NCBI RefSeq assembly: GCF_016597725.1
Contig: NZ_VCGY01000003.1
Location: forward strand, 248,001-312,000
DNA from: Marinobacter sp. 1-4A
GTDB lineage: Bacteria; Pseudomonadota; Gammaproteobacteria; Pseudomonadales; Oleiphilaceae
DNA length: 64,000 nt
Reading direction: 5' to 3'
Shown here: piece by piece, positions 12,181 through 20,802 of the stretch
Position numbering within the stretch: the first letter of the stretch is position 1
Layout of the letters: every line of letters starts with the position of its first letter
The notes under the pieces: model-generated
The model's database searches: none
Told to the model about the DNA's origin: nothing
What the model saw: only the letters and a program-made list of their open reading frames with translations
Program-made: the position numbers and the translations under genes

Positions 12181-12878
12181 TGCAGCTTACCCCGGATGAC
12201 ATTATCGTTTTTACGCTGGCCGGCTGGGAGGTTAACGCCACCATCGTTAACACCTGGATTGTGATGGCGTTGCTGGTGGGTATTTCCATGCTGATTACCC
12301 GCAACCTCCGGCCAGATGTACCGCCCAATCGCTGGCGCACCTCGCTGGAAGTGATCGTAAAGCTGATTCAAGGCCAGATCGAAGAGGTAACCCGGAACTC
12401 CGCACGCCACGTGATGTACTTTGCCGGCACCCTGTTCCTGTTCATCGCTTTATCAAACCTGATGCTGGTGGTACCCGGGTTTTCACCGCCCACATCGTCG
12501 CTATCCACCACAGCGGCACTGGCCTTGTCTGTGCTGGTGGCGGTACCGGTATTCGGCATAGCCAGTGGAGGCGTAGGGCATTATCTCAAAACCTTTATCG
12601 AGCCCTCGGTCATCATGTTGCCATTCAACATCATCGGCGAGTTCTCCCGGGGCATCTCACTGGCCATCCGTCTTTACGGCAACGTAATGAGCGGGGCGGT
12701 TATTGCGGCCATCCTGCTTACCGTCGCGCCGTTTTTCTTCCCGGTGGTCATGGACATGCTTGGCTTGTTAACCGGCATGATTCAGGCCTATATATTCGCC
12801 ATTCTTGCTACCGTTTACATTTCATCTGCCACGGCAGAACCAGACGCTCCAGCGCTCAAAAAAGAGGATAAGTCATGA
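12180..12878 (+). CDS. atpB: N-type ATPase subunit a
   Basis: Membrane stator subunit a, 232 residues with about five to six helices. The essential arginine is present in the penultimate-helix motif SLAIRLYGNVMSG, opposite the c-ring carboxylates. The N-terminal tail and FAGTLFLFIALSNLMLVVPGFSPPTSS are typical. Start overlaps the atpR stop (TAATG) and the stop overlaps atpE (ATGA). Confidence 0.93.
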   Translation: MQLTPDDIIVFTLAGWEVNATIVNTWIVMALLVGISMLITRNLRPDVPPNRWRTSLEVIVKLIQGQIEEVTRNSARHVMYFAGTLFLFIALSNLMLVVPGFSPPTSSLSTTAALALSVLVAVPVFGIASGGVGHYLKTFIEPSVIMLPFNIIGEFSRGISLAIRLYGNVMSGAVIAAILLTVAPFFFPVVMDMLGLLTGMIQAYIFAILATVYISSATAEPDAPALKKEDKS

Positions 12879-13153
12879 CCGATCTCGCCATTATTGCGGC
12901 CATTTCGATATTTACCGCGGGTTTTACCATTGCCATCGGCGCCATTGGCCCAGCACTGGGTGAAGGGCGAGCCGCCGCCGCTGCGATTGCCGCCATTGCA
13001 CAGCAACCGGATGCAGCGCCAACTCTGTCACGAACCCTGTTCGTGAGCCTGGCGATGATTGAATCTACCGCCATCTACTGCTTTGTGGTGGCTATGATTC
13101 TTATTTTTGCCAACCCGTTCTGGGATGCCATGCAGGTTGCCGCAGGAGGCTAG
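12875..13153 (+). CDS. atpE: N-type ATPase subunit c (rotor ring)
   Basis: A 92-residue hairpin of two transmembrane helices. Helix 1 carries GALGEG-type glutamate (E30 in ALGEGRA), helix 2 carries E63-S64-T65 and Y68 in MIESTAIY. The EST..Y set equals the Na+-ligand pattern of Ilyobacter tartaricus c (E65, S66, T67, Y70), but the helix-1 ligand position, Gln32 there, is glutamate here. This two-carboxylate arrangement is typical of N-ATPases; the Burkholderia pseudomallei N-type ring was reported to be H+-specific with 17 subunits. Coupling ion is therefore not decided by the EST motif. Confidence 0.94.
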   Translation: MTDLAIIAAISIFTAGFTIAIGAIGPALGEGRAAAAAIAAIAQQPDAAPTLSRTLFVSLAMIESTAIYCFVVAMILIFANPFWDAMQVAAGG

Positions 13154-13161
13154 AGCCGATC

Positions 13162-13932
13162 ATGTCCATTGACTGGATTACCGTTATCGCGCAGATCGCC
13201 AACTTTCTGGTGCTGGTGTGGCTGCTGAAGCGCTTTCTCTACCGCCCGATTCTTGATGGCATAGATGCCCGTGAGGCTGAAATAAAGCGCCGCATGGCAG
13301 AGGCAGGAGAGGCCGAGAAAAAGGCCCAGGCTGCCGAAGCGGAATTCCGCCAGCAGCAAAAACAGCTGTTGTCGGATCAGGATGCTGTGGTCAAACAGGC
13401 CCTGAGGGAATCGGAAGATCAGCGCGACAGCCTGCTGGCCGAAGCTCGCGCCAAGCTGGAGCAGGAACAGCAAGACTGGCACAAGCACCTTGAGCGTGAA
13501 CGCCAGAAGTTCACCGCACAGCTGCAGCGTACCGGCGAAGAAACCCTGCTGGAGCTGACCCGCAAAGCACTGCGGGATCTTGCGGATGAATCCCTGGAAG
13601 AGGCTATCGTTCGCCATGTAAGCGCGCGTTTGCGGCCTATTGCTGGCGAACTCTCGGATGCTGCCGGCGACAGCAAGGAGGCGGTAGCAACCACACGCAA
13701 CACCTTGCCCGAAGCGGCACAGGCGCTGCTGCTTGCTGACGTTAAAAGCTTGCTACCAGGCATAAACCTGCGCTTTGAAAGCGACCCGCAACAGTCGCCA
13801 GGCCTGGTTCTGCGGGTTGGCGGCGCACAGGTAGCCTGGACTGTGGACAGCTATACCGAAGAATTTGATGCGCTGCTAAACGAGCGCATGGCTGCGGGTG
13901 CTTCCGGGCGCATTCAGCCGACGGGCACATAA
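13162..13932 (+). CDS. atpF: N-type ATPase subunit b with delta-like C-terminal domain
   Basis: 256 residues, much longer than a usual b subunit (about 156). One N-terminal membrane helix (IAQIANFLVLVWLLKRF) leads into a long charged coiled coil up to about residue 165. The last 90 residues form a separate domain whose end, SPGLVLRVGGAQVAWTVDSY, resembles the C-terminal part of subunit delta (GGIRIRVGDxxxDGS). Since the operon lacks atpH, this b-delta fusion probably attaches the stator to alpha subunits. Eight bases separate it from atpE. Confidence 0.9.
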   Translation: MSIDWITVIAQIANFLVLVWLLKRFLYRPILDGIDAREAEIKRRMAEAGEAEKKAQAAEAEFRQQQKQLLSDQDAVVKQALRESEDQRDSLLAEARAKLEQEQQDWHKHLERERQKFTAQLQRTGEETLLELTRKALRDLADESLEEAIVRHVSARLRPIAGELSDAAGDSKEAVATTRNTLPEAAQALLLADVKSLLPGINLRFESDPQQSPGLVLRVGGAQVAWTVDSYTEEFDALLNERMAAGASGRIQPTGT

Positions 13933-13968
13933 ACCCGGTCGTGAATAATAAAGGAAAGATTAATCGCT

Positions 13969-15573
13969 ATGACCGACACCGATCACAGTGTTCCGGAAAA
14001 CCGCTTTCCATCACATTCTCAACCGCACGCTGAATTGCATTCAGCCGAGCAGTTCGAGGCATGGCGGAAATCCATGCTGGCGGCGCCCGCGCCTGCGCCG
14101 GTATTAACTGAGGTCGGCAGGGTCACTGAAGTAGGCGATGGCGTTGCAATTGTGACCGGTCTGGCTCGAGCCTTGGCCGATGAGCTGCTGATTTTCGAAT
14201 GCGGTGTTCAGGGCATAGTGCTGGATCTGGAACCTGGCCGGCTCGGGGTGATTCTGCTTGGTCCTTCCGAGCTGATTACTCTGGGCGAGGATGTACGCCG
14301 CACCCGCAAGGTGGTGAGCGTGCCCGTCGGCCCCGCGTTGCTCGGGCGTGTGGTTGATGCCATGGGCCGCCCGAGGGATGGTTTGGGAGCTATCGCCGCT
14401 GTTGCAGAAACCCCCATTGAAGCAGAAGCACCGGGCATTCTCAGCCGCTCAGCTATTTTCCGGCCGCTGGCAACCGGCCTTAAAGCCATTGATGCTGCCG
14501 TACCTGTAGGCCTCGGCCAACGCGAGTTGATCATCGGTGATCGCCAAACCGGCAAGACCTCCATTGCCATAGACACCATGCTGAACCAGTCGCGCTCGGA
14601 TGTTATCTGTCTCTATTGTGCTATCGGCCAGCGCGGTGATGCCGTATCCCGGGTTATCGCGGCCCTGAAAAAAGGCAATATGCTGGCACGCAGCATCGTG
14701 ATGTCGGCCGGTGACGAAGAAACACCGGGGTTGGCGTACATCGCGCCCTATTCCGCTATGGCCATGGCAGAATACTTTTCCGATCAGGGTCGGGATGTAT
14801 TGATCATTTTTGATGACCTTACCCACCACGCCCGCTCCTATCGGGAGTTGTCACTTCTGTTGCGCCGGCCACCGGGGCGCGAAGCTTTCCCCGGCGATAT
14901 TTTCTATGTTCATGCGCGCTTATTGGAGCGGGCCGGCCAGTTTACTCAGGAAGCGGGTGGAGGCTCGATTACCGCCTTGCCCGTGGTGGAAACCCAGGCG
15001 GAGAACCTGTCTGCCTACATTCCCACCAATCTGATCTCCATTACCGACGGACAAATTTACCTGTCACCGCGACTGGTGCGCCGAAACCAGTTCCCCGCTG
15101 TGGATCTGGGTTTGTCCGTTTCCCGCGTAGGCGGCAAAGCCCAAAGCCGCACCTTACGGCAAGTGGCTGGTAACTTGCGGGTCACACTGTCGCAGTTCGA
15201 AGAACTGGAAGACTTCGCCCGCTTTGGCACAAGACTGGACGACACCACCCGCGCCCGGCTAACTCGCGGTGCGGCCGTTCGTACCGCCATGCGTCAGGCC
15301 GAACGCGATCCCATGCCCGCCGCAGAGCAGCTGGCGGTGTTGATTGCCGCTATGGAAGGGATTTTCGATGCCTTGCCCGAAGAGCAACTGGGCAATGCCA
15401 TGGACCGCATCCGTACCGTTGCCCGAAAGCACTTCCAATTCATCGATGAGCGCATCAGTGAAAACAAAGGTTTAAACGAGGAAGACCGCAAACGAATTAT
15501 CACGGCGGCGCGCAAAGCTCTGGCCGCGAACCCTGAAAGTGCAAATGAGGTCAGCCGTGCCCCAGACACTTGA
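13969..15573 (+). CDS. atpA: N-type ATPase subunit alpha
   Basis: Non-catalytic nucleotide-binding subunit, 534 residues. Contains the P-loop [17 protein letters not shown]-like [15 protein letters not shown], the [11 protein letters not shown]alker B region and the [13 protein letters not shown] motif with the alpha arginine finger. The first 45 residues are a polar, proline/histidine-rich extension; start ATG at 13969 follows AAAGGAAAG at a rather long spacing. 36 bases after atpF. Its 3' end overlaps atpG. Confidence 0.94.
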   Translation: MTDTDHSVPENRFPSHSQPHAELHSAEQFEAWRKSMLAAPAPAPVLTEVGRVTEVGDGVAIVTGLARALADELLIFECGVQGIVLDLEPGRLGVILLGPSELITLGEDVRRTRKVVSVPVGPALLGRVVDAMGRPRDGLGAIAAVAETPIEAEAPGILSRSAIFRPLATGLKAIDAAVPVGLGQRELIIGDRQTGKTSIAIDTMLNQSRSDVICLYCAIGQRGDAVSRVIAALKKGNMLARSIVMSAGDEETPGLAYIAPYSAMAMAEYFSDQGRDVLIIFDDLTHHARSYRELSLLLRRPPGREAFPGDIFYVHARLLERAGQFTQEAGGGSITALPVVETQAENLSAYIPTNLISITDGQIYLSPRLVRRNQFPAVDLGLSVSRVGGKAQSRTLRQVAGNLRVTLSQFEELEDFARFGTRLDDTTRARLTRGAAVRTAMRQAERDPMPAAEQLAVLIAAMEGIFDALPEEQLGNAMDRIRTVARKHFQFIDERISENKGLNEEDRKRIITAARKALAANPESANEVSRAPDT

Positions 15574-16486
15574 GACGCTGACCCGGCACAGCGACACCCT
15601 CACCAGCATTCGCGGCATTGTTCACACCATGAAAACACTGTCTGCGATTAACGCCGCGCCATATGACCATGCCGCCCGCTCCATTGAGGCCTATCACCAG
15701 ACCATACTGGAAGGCTTTGCGGCCTTTGCTTACCGAACCAGCGGTATCAACCTGCAGCAGGAAGAGGCTTGGGAGCATCTGGTGATCGTATTTGGCTCCG
15801 ATCACGGGCTTTGCGGCAACTACAACGAAGCCCTCGCAGAGGTGGTCCAGCACCATTGTCAGAGCCAGACAATCGGCAAGCAGCGCCTGTTCTGCATCGG
15901 TGCACAAATGAACGATGCTCTGGATGATCAGGACCTGCTGCCCGAAGCAGTATTGCTGCCACCGGCCTCTGCCGAAGGTATAGGCCGTCTTGCTGGAGAT
16001 ATCGTTACCCGTATAGACCGTTTTAGCCGGGGCCAACCTTTGCACCATCTGGCCGTCACTCTGGCATTTACCCAGCGCGGCGAACATGGCACGCGGGAGC
16101 CGACCATACAGAGCCTTCTTCCCCTTGCGCCTTCTCTGCTGCAGCGTGAAAAACAATGGGACTCACGCTCACTTCCGGATTACACCATGGAGGCGGGCGC
16201 GCTGTTATCATCCCTGATTCGCAGCCATATCTTCGCCAGCGTTTTTCGTGCCTCGGCCGAAGCCATGGTGACCGAAAATTCCGCCCGACTGGCTCTGATG
16301 CAGCAGGCTGAGCAATCGGTGGATGAACGCATTGAAGTGGTAGAGGGTGAGCTTCGGTCAGTTCGGCAAACGGAAATTACCAACGAACTGATGGATGTGA
16401 TTATCGGGTTTGAGGCGTTGAAGAAGCGGGGAAGTCGCGCCCGACCTGCGGGCGCTCAAAAGCCGTGCCCGGAACCAATCAGTTAG
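15557..16486 (+). CDS. atpG: N-type ATPase subunit gamma
   Basis: Central rotor shaft, about 309 residues. N-terminal helix [20 protein letters not shown] and C-terminal helix with [19 protein letters not shown] are the coiled-coil ends; the centre has the conserved [15 protein letters not shown] motif. Three starts are possible: GTG 15539, ATG 15545, GTG 15557. I prefer 15557: GAGG sits six bases before it, and the distance from start to the TMK motif then matches other N-type gammas. Overlaps atpA by 17 bases. Last gene of the operon; its end overlaps the convergent TPR gene by eight bases. Confidence 0.88.
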   Translation: MPQTLETLTRHSDTLTSIRGIVHTMKTLSAINAAPYDHAARSIEAYHQTILEGFAAFAYRTSGINLQQEEAWEHLVIVFGSDHGLCGNYNEALAEVVQHHCQSQTIGKQRLFCIGAQMNDALDDQDLLPEAVLLPPASAEGIGRLAGDIVTRIDRFSRGQPLHHLAVTLAFTQRGEHGTREPTIQSLLPLAPSLLQREKQWDSRSLPDYTMEAGALLSSLIRSHIFASVFRASAEAMVTENSARLALMQQAEQSVDERIEVVEGELRSVRQTEITNELMDVIIGFEALKKRGSRARPAGAQKPCPEPIS

Positions 16487-17099
16487 CCTCCAGGCGCTTT
16501 CTTGCTTGTTCACGGCGGCCAGCATCCGCCACGCTTCGCCCGGGCCTGGCGGGTGCTTGCAGGACTTTGCGGAAGTAGGCTCTTGCCCGCTCCGGCTCGC
16601 CTTGTTCCAGCAGAAAATCACCGAAGAAGTAATTCGCGTCGATACCCTCAGGGTTAATGGCCAATGCTTTTTGCAGGTAGTCACGGGCCTTGTCGTCGTT
16701 CCCGAAGGCCAAAGGCCAACCGGGTACCTGGTAATAAAGGCTACCGAGGGAGGTGTAGGCCGAGCCGTCGAGCGCGTCGGCATCAATGGCCAGAGCGGCT
16801 TCCAGCGATTTACGGGCATCCTTGACCAGCCCGAGCGCGCCCAAACCACCTTTTGCACCGGCATAGGTGCTCAACACAACACCCTGCCAGATCAGGGGCT
16901 CGGCACGGTCGTTGTGGCGGGCAACGAATGCTTCCAGATCGGTTGCCAGATCTGCAAACGCTTTTTCCTGTTTAGCCTCTGGCAGTTGATACTGAATTTC
17001 TGCCCAACGCTGCTGAATCCCGTTCAGCTCGGTCTCAAAATCTGCGCCCCAGAGCGGCATGGCGATTACCCATGCCATCATCACCAACAGCCACCTCAT
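16479..17099 (-). CDS. Periplasmic TPR protein
   Basis: 206 residues with an N-terminal signal peptide (MRWLLVMMAWVIAMPLWGA, probable cleavage after WGA). The mature part is helical with tetratricopeptide-like units: DARKSLEAALAIDADALDGSAY, DKARDYLQKALAINPEGIDANY and GEPERARAYFRKVLQ. It is the last gene of the thermostable-hemolysin/AMP-ligase/SDR group; its start overlaps the SDR stop by four bases, so it belongs to that operon. Probably a scaffold or export helper for the locus; no enzymatic motif. Overlaps the convergent atpG 3' end. Confidence 0.8.
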   Translation of the reverse strand: MRWLLVMMAWVIAMPLWGADFETELNGIQQRWAEIQYQLPEAKQEKAFADLATDLEAFVARHNDRAEPLIWQGVVLSTYAGAKGGLGALGLVKDARKSLEAALAIDADALDGSAYTSLGSLYYQVPGWPLAFGNDDKARDYLQKALAINPEGIDANYFFGDFLLEQGEPERARAYFRKVLQAPARPGRSVADAGRREQARKRLEAN

Positions 17100-17878
17100 T
17101 GCAGTACTCCTGTATTGAGAAAGCGTTTTATCACCGGTAGTTTCTTGAGCATGGCTTTATCAACAAGACGCGGCAGTATTCCGTTAATCACCACAAACAG
17201 TTTCTCGGGCCAACCGAGGAAGCGGCGGCGGTCGTCGTTTTCCATGGCTTTCAGAATGACCAACGCCACCGCTTGTGGCGAGTCAACATGGTTGCCCAGC
17301 GCACGATTCAACTCATTGACCGCTTCGGGGTTCATTTCCGTGGCGGTGGCCCTGGGCGCGACGTAAACCACCTGAAGCGCCGTATCCGCCAGTTCCCGTC
17401 GCAGGGCTTCAGTGAACCCCCGAAGGCCGAACTTGGTGGCGCAATAGACCGTATACCCGGGAAAACCGATACTGCCAAACGTCGACCCTACGAAGACCAG
17501 GGCGCCGCTACCAGCCTTCCGGAATCGGGGCACAAAATGCCTGGCCACAAGCATGGCAGAGCGCAGGTTTACACTGAATTGGGCATCAAGTTCGCTGACT
17601 GCCATCGCAGCGAGCTCGGCAAAGCGATTCTGCCCGGCGCAATGGATCACACCATCGATGTCCGGATAAGCCTCACTCAAGCGCACCAGCTGCTGATCCA
17701 GATCTATGGCAGCAAGATCCAGATGTACCGGGGACACGCCTTCCCTATGCCCGATATTCTCCGGGTGCCGGGATGCCACGATGACACGGCTACCCGCCCG
17801 AGCCAGGGAATCGACCAGAGCCTCGCCAATGCCGCCGGTGCCCCCCAGTAGGAGAAAAATCCGATCATGCAGCTTCAT
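17096..17878 (-). CDS. Short-chain dehydrogenase/reductase
   Basis: 260-residue classical SDR. The cofactor motif is GGTGGIG at the very N-terminus; the catalytic set is Ser in VGSTFGS, and Y-x3-K in YTVYCATKFG; the HCAG (NNAG-equivalent) motif is present. An arginine at VIVASRH after strand two suggests NADPH. Start chosen at ATG 17878 because AAGGAG precedes it and the upstream 40 in-frame codons are a shadow of the ligase gene; it overlaps the end of that gene by 14 bases. Likely reduces or oxidises an intermediate made by the upstream ligase/diiron/GNAT-like enzymes. The C-terminus (KAMLKKLPVIKRFL) is basic-amphipathic. Confidence 0.9.
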   Translation of the reverse strand: MKLHDRIFLLLGGTGGIGEALVDSLARAGSRVIVASRHPENIGHREGVSPVHLDLAAIDLDQQLVRLSEAYPDIDGVIHCAGQNRFAELAAMAVSELDAQFSVNLRSAMLVARHFVPRFRKAGSGALVFVGSTFGSIGFPGYTVYCATKFGLRGFTEALRRELADTALQVVYVAPRATATEMNPEAVNELNRALGNHVDSPQAVALVILKAMENDDRRRFLGWPEKLFVVINGILPRLVDKAMLKKLPVIKRFLNTGVLQ

Positions 17879-20036
17879 GCCGCTGCTCCTTGCGAGTGGC
17901 GGGCAGCGGGATGCTGTGCAACATATCGCCATAAAGCCGGTACACCACACGTGCTGCGTCAATAACCGCCAGCTGGTCGTCCGGATCGGTGATGCCATCC
18001 ATCAGGTTGCGGAAGAACTCGAAGTGATCCTGGTCCAGAGCCCCATGGGAATACAGGTAACTGAACGCCTGATTCGGCAGCCCCAGAAGTTTCTGGATCT
18101 GTTCGCCCAGAGGTGTCGCCAGTTCTACGGACGTGCCCTCAAGCACCTGAACCATCCCGAAGAACGCCGCCGGATTGCCCCGGTTAATCTGGTCGTACAG
18201 ATAGGACACCATAAGCTCGATAGACAGATCCGATTTGCCGTTACGAATGGCTTCCCTGTCGGCACCGCAGGCCTCCAGATCATTCAGTATCCACTCGTCG
18301 TGGCCGTACTCTTCATCAATGTATTCAACCAGTGCCTTGCGGACGAACTCCAAGCGCCGGGGCAATCTGGCACCACAGGCCATCATCAAAGGCACCGTGT
18401 GTTTTACGTGGTGGAATGCCTGAGTCAGAAACCAGGTGTAAGACTCAAGGCTGAAATCGCCCTCGCCAATGGCTTTAACCACCGGCGCGCCGGTAACGTG
18501 AGCCCGTGCCTCTGCGGTTTCCTGCTGCAATCTGTCAAAAAATGCCATGTGAGATTCTCCTTGTGGATGAGTAAACGATGTTGAAACAAACAGGGGGAAG
18601 GCTTCTGCCAGCAGGACCGGCAAATGCGCCTGAATCTGCGCCCGCACCGGGCGACCATTTGCTGTGATAAATCCTTCGGATTGGCGAAGTGGTTGCTGGC
18701 GGATATACACTCTGGCCAGTCGGGCATAATCCGGGAGGCGTTGATTGATTTGCTTTACAGACCGGGCAAGGGCCTCTGATGAGCGCCCATCGGTCACTGT
18801 CAGCAGAGCCGTGGGCTGCGGTTCACCATCACCGAACACAACTGCCTGGAGAATACCCAGCCCCTGAACCAGCTCACTTTCCAGCCACTCGGGGCTGACA
18901 TTGCGGCCAAAGCTGGTGATCAGAAGATTCTTTGAACGGCCATTAACCGACAGGAAACCGCCCGTGCTGAGCGCACCCAGATCGCCGGTATCCAACCATT
19001 CACACGGCGCTTTCTGATCGCCCAGATAACCCAGGTGGGTATTGCCGCGAATCCGGATGTGGCCATCAGAATCCACCCTCACCTGCACATGAGACAGTGG
19101 TTTACCCACGCTGCCCTCGCACTCGGCAGACGGCACGTTCAAGGCCACCACAGAGCTGCATTCCGACAAACCATAGCCCTCATACAGCGGCAAGCCGGCG
19201 GCACGGCCACGGTGCAGAAGTTCCGGGGACACCCGGCCACCGCCAACCGCCAGAAACCGGAGAGAGCGGCTGTCGAGCTGCCCCTGCTCGGCGGCGCTCA
19301 CCAGTGCCATCGCCAGCTCCGGCACCAGAATCAGGGACTGGGGTTGGCCTTGGTGAATGCCCTCAACCAGCCGGTTCAGGTTCAGGCCACTGCTGCCAGT
19401 CACCCCCAGGCGCTCCAGTGGCGCCACGTTCACGGTGGCTCCTATAAGCAACGGCAGATACACCCCGGCAATGTTTTCCAGCAGCGTGGCCAGTGGCAAA
19501 ATGCATAGATGATTTTGCAGCTCTACTTCCGCCAGCCGCTCTTTCAGGGCCAGGGTGGTTGCGGTCATTTGCGCCAGCGACAGGCACACGCCTTTGGGGC
19601 TTCCTGTACTGCCAGAGGTGAAAGTGATTTTGGCCGTGCCTTCCGGCATTCGCAGGACTTTTGAAGAACCCTGCAACCTCCGCAACCAGACACTCCGGGC
19701 CAGAAACTCACTCTCCTCGGACTCTTCGCCGGATAGCAGGCCTTGCAAGCCTGCCTGTTCAATCAGGTGCGCTACCTGGGTTTCAGAGAAAAACGCCGGA
19801 ATTGGCACACATACAACGCCTGCCAGCAGGCAGGCAAGATCGGCCAGTATCCAGGCAATGGTGTTGTCTCCACACACTCCCGCCCGCTTTATGCCCTGCA
19901 GGCGCAACTGTTCCGCTACGGCCTCTGCGGCCTGCATCATCTGTTGGTAACTGAGATCTGATTCTGGCCCGCGCAAGGCGATGTGCGAAGGGTGCGCCAG
20001 CGCCTGCCGGTGGAGCAGTTCAGGCAAGGTTGCCAT
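17865..20036 (-). CDS. AMP-dependent acyl/aryl ligase fused to a heme-oxygenase-like diiron (HDO/TenA-like) domain
   Basis: 723 residues in two parts. Residues 1-485 are an ANL-superfamily adenylating enzyme: P-loop TSGSTGSPKG (140-149), YGLSE (288-292), DTGD (349-352), the hinge GRSKN and FGRNVSPEWLE; the C-terminal catalytic lysine position reads NGRPVR (R462 instead of Lys). Residues 497-723 are an all-helical HDO/TenA-like domain with a plausible iron-ligand set E576-x2-H579, E633 and H671, the pattern of UndA-type oxidases. A strong ribosome-binding site and Met sit exactly at the junction. The start overlaps the thermostable-hemolysin stop by 17 bases and the 3' end overlaps the SDR. 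Product unknown; probably activates a carboxylic acid that is then oxidatively processed. Confidence 0.88.
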   Translation of the reverse strand: MATLPELLHRQALAHPSHIALRGPESDLSYQQMMQAAEAVAEQLRLQGIKRAGVCGDNTIAWILADLACLLAGVVCVPIPAFFSETQVAHLIEQAGLQGLLSGEESEESEFLARSVWLRRLQGSSKVLRMPEGTAKITFTSGSTGSPKGVCLSLAQMTATTLALKERLAEVELQNHLCILPLATLLENIAGVYLPLLIGATVNVAPLERLGVTGSSGLNLNRLVEGIHQGQPQSLILVPELAMALVSAAEQGQLDSRSLRFLAVGGGRVSPELLHRGRAAGLPLYEGYGLSECSSVVALNVPSAECEGSVGKPLSHVQVRVDSDGHIRIRGNTHLGYLGDQKAPCEWLDTGDLGALSTGGFLSVNGRSKNLLITSFGRNVSPEWLESELVQGLGILQAVVFGDGEPQPTALLTVTDGRSSEALARSVKQINQRLPDYARLARVYIRQQPLRQSEGFITANGRPVRAQIQAHLPVLLAEAFPLFVSTSFTHPQGESHMAFFDRLQQETAEARAHVTGAPVVKAIGEGDFSLESYTWFLTQAFHHVKHTVPLMMACGARLPRRLEFVRKALVEYIDEEYGHDEWILNDLEACGADREAIRNGKSDLSIELMVSYLYDQINRGNPAAFFGMVQVLEGTSVELATPLGEQIQKLLGLPNQAFSYLYSHGALDQDHFEFFRNLMDGITDPDDQLAVIDAARVVYRLYGDMLHSIPLPATRKEQRHEAA
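18546..18570 (-). promoter_or_regulatory. Internal ribosome-binding site and Met start for the HDO domain
   Basis: Inside the ligase-HDO frame, AAGGAG stands eight bases before an in-frame ATG at 18548 (codon 497). The codon is the natural first residue of the HDO domain (MAFFDRLQQE), and the 227 residues from there equal a stand-alone TenA/HDO protein. So either two genes fused recently by loss of a stop, or both a fusion and a free HDO protein are made. Confidence 0.6.
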
Positions 20037-20730
20037 AAGCGCCTCCTTGCTCTGATTCGCCTGAGCCAGAGCCTGCCTGTACCGGCTGAATACGCCGCAG
20101 CAGGTTTGCCTGGCGCAGAGTGCTGAGACTGTCGGCCACGTTGATAGCTATCACCAACGGCTGGTGCTCATAGTAGCGGCCCCAGCCCGCGCCCCTATCG
20201 GGCAAACGCTCTGGATCCGCCTGCGCCAACACCCGGGTAGCAATACCCAGTCGATGAAAGCTGTTCCGTAACTGATCAGTGCCCGTGCATACCACCCATT
20301 CAAAACCGGCATCCGCCAACCACACTGTCAACGAAACAAACAGGTGCCTGCTGACACCCGCCTCTACACCGGCAAGGTGGGCAATCTCTGCAATGTTTTC
20401 ACGGGCAATACCCGGCACCGGCATTACAGATTCAATCGGAGCAGGTAAATAGTCTTCAAGAAAAAGCGGTTCCAGAGCGGCATCGCGAACGCCCACCGCT
20501 GCCAACAGCGTACCCTGAGCCGAGGTAAGGGCCAGCAACAAAGGTATCCGCAGTGCGGGCTCCGCCCCATAGGCCTGCAAAAACCGCCGCCGAATGAACT
20601 CTGCGACCGTAGCCGCCAGCGCGGTACCCGGGCTAATCTCGCTCAACCAGCGCCCGGCACAACGAAGGGCGGGAACCAGCTCCGGTGAATCTGGCGGGCA
20701 ATGTATGGACATCGTTAGCGGATCAGTCAT
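20020..20730 (-). CDS. Thermostable hemolysin family protein (GNAT/autoinducer-synthase-like fold)
   Basis: 236 residues resembling the thermostable hemolysin (delta-VPH) family: FIRRRFLQAYGAEPALRIPLLLALTS, AAVGVRDAALEPLFLEDYLPAPIE, NIAEIAHLAG and WVVCTGTDQLRNSFHRLGI. No signal peptide or transmembrane helix. The order of elements (RDA...PLFLEDYL, EIAHLAG, then a C-terminal strand-helix WVVCTGTDQLRNSFHRLG) resembles the GNAT-like fold of LuxI-type synthases, so an acyl-transfer role is more plausible than a pore-forming one; this is inference. Start taken at ATG 20730 with GGAG seven bases upstream; a TTG at 20757 is less likely. First gene of the four-gene group, divergent from the response regulator. 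Confidence 0.8.
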   Translation of the reverse strand: MTDPLTMSIHCPPDSPELVPALRCAGRWLSEISPGTALAATVAEFIRRRFLQAYGAEPALRIPLLLALTSAQGTLLAAVGVRDAALEPLFLEDYLPAPIESVMPVPGIARENIAEIAHLAGVEAGVSRHLFVSLTVWLADAGFEWVVCTGTDQLRNSFHRLGIATRVLAQADPERLPDRGAGWGRYYEHQPLVIAINVADSLSTLRQANLLRRIQPVQAGSGSGESEQGGAYGNLA

Positions 20731-20782
20731 GCTCGCTCTCCAACAGCTCTCGGGCAAGGTGCCCGTGATAGTGAGCGGTCAG

Positions 20783-20802
20783 ATTAGAGCGCAAGCCTTA
20801 AC
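20783..20802 (-). promoter_or_regulatory. Candidate promoter of the thermostable-hemolysin operon
   Basis: On the minus strand the first box ends in GTTAAG (20802-20797), and TCTAAT (20788-20783) follows after eight bases, a possible -10. The start codon lies 52 bases further on. The geometry mirrors the plus-strand promoter, so one regulator could control both directions. Confidence 0.4.

Noticed and set aside
16506..17366. 286-codon open frame on the plus strand after atpG
   Set aside because: Antisense to the TPR and SDR genes, whose signal peptide, TPR and YxxxK motifs identify the real strand.
17706..18584. 292-codon open frame on the plus strand antisense to the HDO domain
   Set aside because: No ribosome-binding site and low-complexity composition; it is a shadow of a GC-rich gene with clear domain motifs.
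20731..20757. TTG start of the thermostable-hemolysin gene
   Set aside because: ATG 20730 has a good ribosome-binding site; the TTG has none.
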